Made by a program: the position numbers and the translations under genes
Assembly: GCF_937875265.1 (NCBI RefSeq)
Contig: NZ_CALLXM010000029.1
Span: 1 to 8,144, forward strand
Reading direction: 5' to 3'
DNA from: an uncultured Acetobacter sp.
GTDB lineage: Bacteria > Pseudomonadota > Alphaproteobacteria > Acetobacterales > Acetobacteraceae
Length of the DNA stretch: 8,144 nt
Shown: one piece after another, positions 1 to 5,600 of the stretch
Layout: every line of letters begins with the position of its first letter
Position numbering within the stretch: the first letter of the stretch is position 1
Notes under the pieces: model-generated
Seen by the model: only the letters and a program-made list of their open reading frames with translations
Told to the model about the DNA's origin: nothing
Database searches by the model: none

Positions 1-497
1 AGTGCGCGTGCCGCTGCCTGACGATAAGCATTGATCAGGTCAGCAATTTCATCAATTTTGAGCGCGCGTGGCGTATCATAGGGCACGGTGCCGTGCAGCG
101 TCCATGCCATGCCGTCAGCGCGAATAGCGGAGGGCGCAAGAGGAGCAGCACCGTCAGGTTGAAGAACGCGCGCTGATTGCCGGCCGACATGCCACAGTTG
201 CAGTATCATGCGCCCACCTTTTGCATGAACAGCATCTGTGATGCGTTTCCAGCCCGGTATCTGTGTATCGTCATAAATGCCTGCTGCGCGTTCAAAACCA
301 TATCCTGTAAGAGCCACCGGGGATGCTTCGGAGATGATCAGTCCACCCTTGGTGGCGCGCTGCGTGTAGTAATCGCGCATCAGATCGTTCGGCAGATTGC
401 CAAGGCTTGAGCGCATTCTAGTCAAAGGAGCCATGACAACACGGTGTTCAAGGCGCATGGGCCCAACAAATTTTGGAGAAAAAAGCAGATCGGCCAT
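1..497 (-). CDS. Old Yellow Enzyme-family flavin oxidoreductase (NemA-like ene-reductase), N-terminal part
   Basis: The 165 visible codons read as the N-terminal half of an FMN-dependent, NAD(P)H-using ene-reductase of the NemA/Old Yellow Enzyme family, cytosolic TIM-barrel enzymes that reduce activated C=C bonds, maleimides or nitro compounds. Family landmarks seen are VVMAPLTRMR (residues 20-29, with the flavin-proximal Thr26), DYYTQRAT (42-49), GGLIISEA (51-58), GIYDDTQIPGWK (73-84) and LQLWHVGRQS (99-108, with Gln100 and His103). Position 18 is His where the family usually has Asn (EHRVVM against NRVVM). The gene runs off the left edge, so the C-terminal half is not visible. The start at 497 is preferred because AGGA lies nine bases upstream and the conserved N-terminus begins there. 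An in-frame ATG 24 codons upstream (569) adds an unconserved leader. It is divergent from the LysR gene, its likely regulator. The substrate cannot be read from the sequence. Confidence 0.93.
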   Translation of the reverse strand, partial: MADLLFSPKFVGPMRLEHRVVMAPLTRMRSSLGNLPNDLMRDYYTQRATKGGLIISEASPVALTGYGFERAAGIYDDTQIPGWKRITDAVHAKGGRMILQLWHVGRQSARVLQPDGAAPLAPSAIRADGMAWTLHGTVPYDTPRALKIDEIADLINAYRQAAARA

Positions 498-568
498 GGG
501 AGATAGTCCTGTGTGGGGTGGATGCGCGTGGTGCAGCGTGAGACGGCTGACACAGGAAAGAATGGACA

Positions 569-583
569 TTTCCATATTGGATT
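569..583. promoter_or_regulatory. LysR-type operator, copy 1
   Basis: TTTCCATATTGGATT contains TCC-N5-GGA and a T-N11-A frame (T569/A581), the generic LysR-type box. It shares TCC(A/G)TATTGGA with copy 2, exactly 42 bp away or about four helical turns. It lies where the -35 region of the lysR promoter would fall. The symmetry is imperfect on the right arm. Binding by the adjacent LysR protein is inferred. Confidence 0.6.
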
Positions 584-592
584 GGCAGATCG

Positions 593-600
593 ATTATAGA
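593..600. promoter_or_regulatory. Overlapping opposed -10 boxes of the divergent reductase/lysR promoters
   Basis: On the minus strand 598-593 reads TATAAT, a perfect sigma70 -10 box for the reductase gene. On the plus strand 595-600 reads TATAGA, a possible -10 for lysR. Neither has a good -35 hexamer: the -35 positions are filled by the two dyad operators instead, as expected for activator-dependent promoters. Predicted starts are near 586 (minus) and 607 (plus). Confidence 0.5.
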
Positions 601-610
601 CATAAATAGA

Positions 611-625
611 ATTCCGTATTGGAAT
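611..625. promoter_or_regulatory. LysR-type operator, copy 2 (perfect 5-bp arms)
   Basis: ATTCC-GTATT-GGAAT is a perfect inverted repeat with five-base arms and a T-N11-A frame (T612/A624). It covers the expected -35 region of the reductase promoter. It also touches the GGAA (621-624) that serves as the lysR ribosome binding site, so occupancy could also repress lysR. Confidence 0.65.
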
Positions 626-631
626 AATGCA

Positions 632-1525
632 ATGGATCGCCTTCAGGCCATGACAACTTTTGTGCGCGTTGTGGAAAGCGGCTCGTTTTCCGCAGCAGCA
701 CGATTGATGCATATAGGGCAGCCCGCTGTTTCAAAGGCCGTTGCTCAACTGGAACGCCAGCTTGGTGTGCAGCTGCTTCTTCGTTCTGCACACGGCCTGA
801 CACCAACGGATGCAGGGCAGCGCTACTTTGAACGCGTTGCGCGCATTGTGTCTGATACCGAGGAAGCAGATGCGGCGGCGCGTGACAGCACTGTCGGTCT
901 CCAGGGAAGACTTCGGGTTGCTGTTCCCACCACCTTTGGTCGTATCCAGGTTGTTCCTCGTCTTGGACAGTTTTTAAAAGACCATCCGAGACTCGACGTA
1001 GATGTGGAGCTGGACGACCGTCGTGTGGATCTGGTGGCTGAGGGGATTGATGTGGCCATCCGGTTAGGACCACTGCACGACAGCACTATGATAGCCAGAC
1101 GCCTGGGGCGAGGGCGGCGTTCGGTCATCGCGACCCCTAGGTATCTAAAAACCTTTCCGTCTCTTGAAACCCCTGAAGACCTGCGTCTGCATCAGGCTGT
1201 AACGTATACGCGGGACAGCGCGGCAAAATACACCTTTCGCCAAAGCGGGGATGAGGTAACAGTTTCTCTGAAACCACGACTGCACCTGAGTGCAGCCGAA
1301 GGGATTCGTGCGGCCGTTTGCGCTGACCTTGGCCTCACGATTGCGGCGGACTGGATGTTTGAGCCGGAACTGAAAAACGGAACTGTGGTACGGTGCCTGA
1401 CGCTATGGGCGCTTCCTCCCATCGATTTATGGATTGTATATCCATCTGGCAGGCTGACCAGCGCCAAAGCACGTGCTTTTTCGGGATTTATCGCCACAGT
1501 GGTGGCGCAGCTTGAAACCGTATGA
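632..1525 (+). CDS. LysR-family transcriptional regulator
   Basis: This 297-residue protein has the length and layout of a LysR-type regulator. The N-terminal winged helix-turn-helix (about 1-63) includes FVRVVESGSFSAAAR, then QPAVSKAVAQLERQLG as the recognition helix, then LLLRSAHGLTPTDAG. A linker helix (about 64-90) follows. The two-lobed effector domain (about 92-295) begins GRLRVAVPTTFG and contains VDVAIRLGPL-like and GIRAAVCADLGLTIAADWM segments. LysR proteins bind DNA as tetramers, usually controlling the divergent gene and themselves in response to a small ligand. The ligand is not deducible here. The start is the ATG at 632, seven bases after GGAA. The divergent flavin reductase and the paired dyads in the spacer mark that reductase as its probable target. 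No convincing terminator follows the stop codon. Similar proteins are often annotated DsdC- or AaeR-like; no specific name is justified. Confidence 0.95.
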   Translation: MDRLQAMTTFVRVVESGSFSAAARLMHIGQPAVSKAVAQLERQLGVQLLLRSAHGLTPTDAGQRYFERVARIVSDTEEADAAARDSTVGLQGRLRVAVPTTFGRIQVVPRLGQFLKDHPRLDVDVELDDRRVDLVAEGIDVAIRLGPLHDSTMIARRLGRGRRSVIATPRYLKTFPSLETPEDLRLHQAVTYTRDSAAKYTFRQSGDEVTVSLKPRLHLSAAEGIRAAVCADLGLTIAADWMFEPELKNGTVVRCLTLWALPPIDLWIVYPSGRLTSAKARAFSGFIATVVAQLETV

Positions 1526-1575
1526 TTTGAAAATTTCTTTCTGCACTTGCCGTTATTACTGTCTGGAGAAAACTG

Positions 1576-1647
1576 ATGGCAAAAATCCACGCCATTGTAA
1601 TCTGCTGCGGCACTTCATCGGATCATCAGTCCATCTTCATGATATGA
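1576..1647 (+). CDS. Possible tiny ORF or truncated gene start (23 codons)
   Basis: An ATG at 1576 lies seven bases after GGAG (1565-1568) and opens a 23-codon frame, MAKIHAIVICCG... ending in IFMI. The opening (basic residue, then the hydrophobic strand IHAIVICCG) resembles the first beta-strand of many nucleotide-binding or glycosyltransferase-fold proteins. The frame ends where very A+T-rich DNA begins, so it may be the stub of a gene whose remainder was lost, or chance. It lies 50 bases after the lysR stop. No function is proposed. Confidence 0.2.
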   Translation: MAKIHAIVICCGTSSDHQSIFMI

Positions 1648-1659
1648 AATATTATAGAT

Positions 1660-1692
1660 AATAATAAATAATTAAAGGAATAATAAATAATT
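1660..1692 (+). repeat. 14-bp direct repeat, 19-bp period
   Basis: AATAATAAATAATT occurs at 1660-1673 and again at 1679-1692, identical and separated by five bases (AAAGG). The low complexity of the sequence reduces its significance. Confidence 0.6.
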
Positions 1693-1763
1693 TTTTGAAT
1701 TTAAAGTGGTAAATTTTTGTGGGTTAGGTCCATGTGTTTGATCTAAATTTTGGTGGTGCTTTT

Positions 1764-1794
1764 TTGACACGTAAGGATGGACTCTGATTATAAA
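1764..1794 (+). promoter_or_regulatory. Sigma70-like promoter candidate 1
   Basis: A perfect -35 hexamer TTGACA (1764-1769) is followed by GATTAT (1786-1791, 16-base spacer, 4/6) or TATAAA (1789-1794, 19-base spacer, 5/6). A start near 1800 would leave about 360 bases before the small ORF at 2162 and about 920 before the large Hint gene. The spacers are not the ideal 17. Confidence 0.35.
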
Positions 1795-1872
1795 CGTCAC
1801 CGATTTGTTAATATAATACTCACATAAAAGCCGATAAGTAATGATGCACACACAATTAACATCATATATTCA

Positions 1873-1890
1873 TTTATTTTATGAAATAAA
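1873..1890. repeat. A+T-only inverted repeat (7-bp arms)
   Basis: TTTATTT (1873-1879) and AAATAAA (1884-1890) are perfect inverted arms around TATG. It is the first of several overlapping dyads in the A+T-rich core, with AGAAT/ATTCT arms at 1904-1908 and 1915-1919 just downstream. Confidence 0.5.
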
Positions 1891-1938
1891 TTATATAATT
1901 ATAAGAATATATAAATTCTATTCTATGAAATATATTAT

Positions 1939-1955
1939 ATTTATTTCAAATAAAT
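1939..1955. repeat. Perfect 17-base palindrome (8-bp arms, one-base centre)
   Basis: ATTTATTT-C-AAATAAAT is fully symmetric. Its arms include the TTTATTT/AAATAAA arms of the 1873-1890 dyad, so the same half-site occurs twice, 66 bases apart. It could be a binding site, or a product of base composition. Confidence 0.5.
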
Positions 1956-2052
1956 CTAAGTTCGCCCATAAGTATATAAATTTAATAAACATATCATGAT
2001 AAATTTACAATGCATATAAGTCCAATATTTATGGATTCTTTCAATTTTCGTA

Positions 2053-2081
2053 TTGACTTATTTTTTGATGAGAATGATAAA
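2053..2081 (+). promoter_or_regulatory. Sigma70-like promoter candidate 2
   Basis: TTGACT (2053-2058, 5/6 to consensus), an optimal 17-base spacer and GATAAA (2076-2081, 4/6). The predicted start near 2088 would give a 74-base leader to the small ORF at 2162, which has its own ribosome binding site. Promoter-like matches are common in A+T-rich DNA. Confidence 0.4.
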
Positions 2082-2161
2082 AAGTTAATAACAAACTAAT
2101 AAAATCATTATGCGGCCACAGAGTAACCATTTCGAACGTCAGAATTTTAGGGACTTGAGGT

Positions 2162-2323
2162 ATGCCAAATTTGAGTAAAAAATTAGACAGTGCTGAATTT
2201 GTTTCTGATGAGAAATTATTTTCAACGAGAGCCAAAGAAAATCTGGTTTCACAGAAAGCCGCATGCCGAACGGTTGCCGCTCTATCTATAGAGGGGCGAA
2301 GGCATCGTCTGTCATGCCAGTGA
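2162..2323 (+). CDS. Small hypothetical protein, 53 aa
   Basis: The ATG at 2162 follows AGGGA (2149-2153) with an eight-base spacer and lies downstream of a 17-spaced promoter candidate. The product begins MPNLSKKLDSAEFV and ends GRRHRLSCQ. It is soluble-looking and charged, with lysine- and glutamate-containing helical segments in the first 33 residues and a basic C-terminus carrying two cysteines (35 and 52). It has no signal peptide, membrane segment or motif I recognise. It sits where base composition returns towards normal, upstream of the Hint gene. It could be a small regulator, a degraded gene end, or chance. A 102-codon frame on the opposite strand overlaps it but lacks comparable initiation signals. 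Confidence 0.35.
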   Translation: MPNLSKKLDSAEFVSDEKLFSTRAKENLVSQKAACRTVAALSIEGRRHRLSCQ

Positions 2324-2411
2324 GAAATATTTAGAGAGTTTTTATTCAAAAGTGATGATTTTAAAATGAGATTTTTTATATTTTATAAGCTTTTAAAGCG
2401 CCCTCTCCGGC

Positions 2412-2660
2412 CTAAGTGTGCCGATTTTGCATAGACTTTGGTTTATCACAGTTTGCTCGGGCAGTAGGTGAGTTTGTGATCATGATTGCTGGCTTTAGCC
2501 GTTCTGCATCGAGTTCCATATCCCTTGTGTGGTCATTAACTGGCACGTCGGCAGCTCGTGCTGGAATGACTCCAAGAGGTACTTCAATCACCAGGATGCC
2601 CTGTGGTGCCCCCGCCACGCAGGAGTGTCGAGACAGTTCGAATGCACGCGACTGATCACG
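2412..2660 (-). pseudogene. Possible gene remnant, unidentified
   Basis: This stretch is clearly richer in G+C than the DNA to its left and is open on the minus strand up to a stop at 2412 (frame includes ...GILVIEVPLGVIPARAADVP...). It is also open on the plus strand from GTG 2416 to 2655. The minus frame has a believable codon mix. Its only upstream starts, however, lie inside or beside the Hint gene start (2732), which is implausible, and neither frame has a good ribosome binding site. It could be the tail of a lost gene. I do not recognise the family, and the reading frame may be spurious. Confidence 0.2.
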
Positions 2661-2682
2661 GCAAAACAGGTGATTGATCAGT
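2651..2682. promoter_or_regulatory. 8-bp inverted repeat upstream of the Hint gene
   Basis: ACTGATCA (2651-2658) and TGATCAGT (2675-2682) are perfect inverted arms separated by 16 bases. Each holds the self-complementary TGATCA, 22 bp apart or about two helical turns. A third TGATCA is at 2477-2482. The position, 35 bases before the start codon, suits an operator or a leader hairpin. There is no known match. Confidence 0.4.
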
Positions 2683-2716
2683 GACAGAAAATCTTGAAAC
2701 AAAAAGGTAAATGACA

Positions 2717-5542
2717 ATGAGTGACACGACAAATCCGACTCAAATTACTGGGAATGCAAAAATTCCCAGTACTACCTATGGTTCCTTACTCGACAATGCA
2801 TATGTGACAGGAACGGACAGCATCGAAGTAGATGCTGGAGGAACTGCTACGAATATTAGTGCCGCTGGTGGCAACGGTTATGTCTATGGTGGAACAGCCT
2901 CAAACTGGACAGCTAATAGTGGTGGTTATATTGCTGTAGATAGTGGCGCCACTCTCAGCGGTCTTACTGTAGATGGCGGATATGTCGACGTAAAAAACGG
3001 TGCTACCGTTGATACTGCAAAAGTCGCTAATACCGGCAATCTTGATGGTAAAGGGTACCTCATCATTGATGACGGCACCTTGAATGGTGGGACCGTCAGT
3101 GCTGGAGGAACCATTGACGCCAAAGGCACTGATGCTGTTGCCAGCGGCATTACAGCCACGTCTGGCGGCACGATTCTGGCAGAGCAAGGAACTATTGACA
3201 CTGCTGTTGTAGGAAGCGGCGGTAGCTTTACAGTTGCCAAGAATGGCGGCCCGGCAAGCGTCACGAACACAACAATTGAGAGTGGCGGTGAGTTCTATGT
3301 CAACGCTAACGGTACCGCGACTACGACCACGGTAGCTGTTGGGGGAGATATGTCTGCTGGCGGCATTGTTTCCAACACGACCATAAGCGGAAAGCTGACT
3401 GTTCTCGACGGTGGGTCGGCCTCGGGAACGACAGTTAGCGGTAAGAGTGCGTCATTATATGTTAATGGCAATGGCAGTGCCTTCAATAATACTATTGATG
3501 GCGGAAGTGTTTTTGTTACCGGTGTTGTTTCTGGTGGAACACTGACTGACGGTGGACAGATAAGAGTTTCTTCCGGTGGCGCGATATCTGGGATAACCAC
3601 AACAGATGGAAGCCTTTGGGTTTATGCCGGTGGCTCCGCTTACGATACGAATGTCACTTCAGGGTTCACTGAAGTCGACGGCCTTTTTTCTGGCGGCTCA
3701 ATCTACGACGGAAAAATCCAGGTTAATGCTGGCGGCGTGGCTTCAGGTGTCTTTGCATCTGGCACTAACTTTAATACTCAAGGCACTATCGAGGTTGATG
3801 GTGGAACAGTCATTGACCCCGTAACCCACGATTACGGTAACGTCACCTTAATTACAGGTACTGTGCAGAACCTTTCTGCTACAGGCGGCGGCATTACAAT
3901 GACCGGGGGCACCCTGTCTGGCGGCACGTTCCAGAGCGGCGCTACTATGACGGTCTCTGCTGGCGCGGTCAGTGGCGCTATTAACATCGGCAATAATGGT
4001 CATGCCGATGTTAGTGGTGGAACAGTTTCTGATATCGCTATCGCATCTGGTGGTTCCGGGTCTGTTACGGGTGGTTCCGTTGCGGATGTAACAGTCTCTT
4101 CCGGTGGCACAGTTAATTTTAATTCTGCCGCGACATTAACTGACACCTTGACGCTATCGAGCGGTGGAACGGCTTCTATCACGGGCACGACTGGTGGCAC
4201 AGTTGATCTTGCTAGTGGCTATACGAGTGGCCTGACTATTACGGGCATAAATATTGGCGATAACACTACTGTTTCTGCTAATATTACTGGCTGGACCAAA
4301 GATAGCCAGATTGATCTGCAATATGTTACATTTGATGGTATTGATAAGACTCCCGCATACAGCAACGATGGAAATTCCGTTACAATAACTCTTGCTAATG
4401 GAAATACTGTTACCCTGAACATTCCGGGCGTAGAAAAAACTGGTTTCAACATTCTTAATGATAACCAGGGTGGTACGATCATTACCTGCTTCCTTGCTGG
4501 CAGCATGATCCGCACGCCAGATGGGGATGTTGCCGTTGAAGACATCCAGATTGGTGATGACGTTGTTACGTTTGACTGGAAGAACAAAACAGACGTGACC
4601 CTCCCCGTTGTGTGGGTTGGTAAGGCGCGTTGCAATGTTCGTCCACACCTTGCGGATGACGAAGCTGGCTGGCCAGTGCGCGTTCTGAAAAATGCCATTG
4701 CCGATGGCGTTCCTTACAAAGATATGCTGGTAACTGCTGAGCATTGCCTGTTCTTTAAGGAAAATTTTGTTCCGGTCCGCATGCTGGTTAACGGATCTTC
4801 TATTTTCTACGATAAGTCTGTTTCTTCCTATGATTACTACCACGTAGAAACAGCGCAGCATGCCGTCATTACAGCAGACGGAATGCTGACAGAAAGCTAT
4901 CTGGATACAGGCAACCGTTCCACTTTCCGCCAGGAAGGGAAGGTTGCACGGCTTCGCGGCGCAGTAAAAAGCTGGGAAAATGATGCCGGTGCTCCTCTGT
5001 GTGTAGAACGCTCTTTTGTCGAACCGTTGTTTCGCGCAATGGAAGAGCGGAAAGGCCTGGTTTCCACCCAGAACGCATCTGCAGAAGCCGTTACGCTGAC
5101 AAACGATCCTGACCTGCATCTGGTAACGGAAACAGGCGCGATTATCCGTCCTATGCGTCGTTCAACTGAGCGTTACAGCTTTATGCTGCCTCTCAACACT
5201 CAGTCTGTTCGCATTGTCTCCCGTTCTAGCCGCCCTTCTGATGTAATCGGACCGTTTGTAGACGACCGTCGTTATCTTGGGGTTGCTGTAGAAGAGATTA
5301 TGCTTTTTGCAGCTCAGAATCAGTTTGATATAAAGTCTCATCTGACAGCCGAAAAACCGAAAGGCTGGCATGATGACGCGAGTTGGGAGGGAGTCGCCTG
5401 GACGGATGGTGATGCCGTTCTGCCTCTGGAAAATTGTTTAAATTCCGGCACGATGGGTATTCTCGCTTTAACCATTCGTGCAGCAGGGCCATATCTGATC
5501 GCTGATCAGAAAATCTCTGATGTAGAATTATATTCTGCATAA
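2717..5542 (+). CDS. Large AIDA-repeat / Hint-domain protein (putative self-processing surface adhesin)
   Basis: The protein has 941 residues in three parts. Residues about 20-540 are a glycine/serine/threonine-rich run of short AIDA-like repeats (GG...V..GG...) expected to form an extended beta-helix, with no cysteine at all. Residues about 589-740 are a Hint domain: CFLAGSMIRTPDG opens it with nucleophile-position Cys591, TAEH (673-676) is the block B Thr/His, and YYHVE...SYLDTGNR (707-734) is the closing block. Residues about 741-941 contain VRIVSRSSRP (831-840), RRYLGVAV (851-858) and WTDGDA (895-900), a domain I associate with Acetobacteraceae Hint proteins. Hint domains in hedgehog and inteins self-cleave before the first Cys, and this is likely but unproven here. 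There is no N-terminal signal peptide and no autotransporter barrel, so export would need another route. I chose ATG 2717 over ATG 2711 because AGG (2705-2707) is nine bases upstream rather than three. It is transcribed alone and ends at a strong terminator. Confidence 0.9.
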   Translation: MSDTTNPTQITGNAKIPSTTYGSLLDNAYVTGTDSIEVDAGGTATNISAAGGNGYVYGGTASNWTANSGGYIAVDSGATLSGLTVDGGYVDVKNGATVDTAKVANTGNLDGKGYLIIDDGTLNGGTVSAGGTIDAKGTDAVASGITATSGGTILAEQGTIDTAVVGSGGSFTVAKNGGPASVTNTTIESGGEFYVNANGTATTTTVAVGGDMSAGGIVSNTTISGKLTVLDGGSASGTTVSGKSASLYVNGNGSAFNNTIDGGSVFVTGVVSGGTLTDGGQIRVSSGGAISGITTTDGSLWVYAGGSAYDTNVTSGFTEVDGLFSGGSIYDGKIQVNAGGVASGVFASGTNFNTQGTIEVDGGTVIDPVTHDYGNVTLITGTVQNLSATGGGITMTGGTLSGGTFQSGATMTVSAGAVSGAINIGNNGHADVSGGTVSDIAIASGGSGSVTGGSVADVTVSSGGTVNFNSAATLTDTLTLSSGGTASITGTTGGTVDLASGYTSGLTITGINIGDNTTVSANITGWTKDSQIDLQYVTFDGIDKTPAYSNDGNSVTITLANGNTVTLNIPGVEKTGFNILNDNQGGTIITCFLAGSMIRTPDGDVAVEDIQIGDDVVTFDWKNKTDVTLPVVWVGKARCNVRPHLADDEAGWPVRVLKNAIADGVPYKDMLVTAEHCLFFKENFVPVRMLVNGSSIFYDKSVSSYDYYHVETAQHAVITADGMLTESYLDTGNRSTFRQEGKVARLRGAVKSWENDAGAPLCVERSFVEPLFRAMEERKGLVSTQNASAEAVTLTNDPDLHLVTETGAIIRPMRRSTERYSFMLPLNTQSVRIVSRSSRPSDVIGPFVDDRRYLGVAVEEIMLFAAQNQFDIKSHLTAEKPKGWHDDASWEGVAWTDGDAVLPLENCLNSGTMGILALTIRAAGPYLIADQKISDVELYSA
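2807..4230 (+). repeat. AIDA-like beta-helix repeat region (within the Hint protein)
   Basis: Degenerate protein-level repeats of roughly 19-24 residues, each with a GG or SGG turn and alternating V/I/T strands, for example DSGATLSGLTVDGG, VSSGGAISGITTTDGS and VSSGGTVNFNSAATLT. At DNA level the octamer GGTGGAAC recurs (near 2889, 3534, 3798, 4016 and 4161), but the units are not identical, so the array is old rather than recently expanded. Confidence 0.7.
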
Positions 5543-5570
5543 TCATCGTAAACGATTAGGCTTATATTTG

Positions 5571-5600
5571 GGCTTTCCTCTTTTGGGGAAAGCCTTTTTT
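5571..5600 (+). terminator. Rho-independent terminator of the Hint gene
   Basis: GGCTTTCC (5571-5578) pairs perfectly with GGAAAGCC (5587-5594), an 8-bp stem with an 8-base loop, followed immediately by six T (5595-5600). It begins 29 bases after the stop codon. Confidence 0.9.

Larger units (their letters stand above)
1648..2100. other. Very A+T-rich non-coding region with palindromes and direct repeats
   Basis: No plausible gene is visible, and stop codons fill all frames over most of the stretch. Composition falls sharply from the flanking genes: 1861-1920 has 5 G/C in 60 bases, 1921-1980 has 11, and 1981-2040 has 12. Runs of A and T, overlapping palindromes and a duplicated 14-mer occur here. 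Such DNA is typically bent, easily melted and a target of H-NS-like silencers, and often marks acquired DNA or a complex promoter. Which applies here is not known. Confidence 0.7.

Noticed and set aside
497..569. Upstream in-frame ATG (569) as the reductase start
   Set aside because: It would add 24 unconserved residues and overlap operator copy 1. The ATG at 497 has an AGGA site and begins at the conserved family N-terminus.
177..712. Short frames on both strands over the reductase start and the promoter spacer
   Set aside because: The minus-strand frame of the flavin reductase explains this DNA with many conserved motifs, and the others cross the regulatory dyads.
594..1128. Antisense frames of 101-159 codons over the LysR gene
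   Set aside because: They mirror a well-supported LysR coding sequence, are rich in Pro/Arg/Ser as antisense frames often are, and lack initiation signals.
1639..2100. Replication origin or CRISPR leader in the A+T-rich stretch
   Set aside because: No DnaA-box cluster, iteron array, spaced identical repeats or associated genes are visible. The low G+C alone is not enough.
2041..2349. A 102-codon minus-strand frame overlapping the small ORF at 2162-2323
   Set aside because: It has no good ribosome binding site, starts from a weak codon and ends inside A+T-rich DNA. The plus-strand alternative has better signals, though neither is certain.
2412..2660. Resemblance of the minus-strand frame to the middle of a PLP-dependent (MocR-type) aminotransferase-like regulator
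   Set aside because: The similarity is an impression over a few residues (VPVNDH...LDAERL...), with no pyridoxal-lysine region visible, so no function is assigned.
4154..5119. A 321-codon open frame on the strand opposite the Hint gene
   Set aside because: It overlaps a clearly coding region, has no ribosome binding site or recognisable family, and its composition is explained as the complement of the Hint-domain coding frame.
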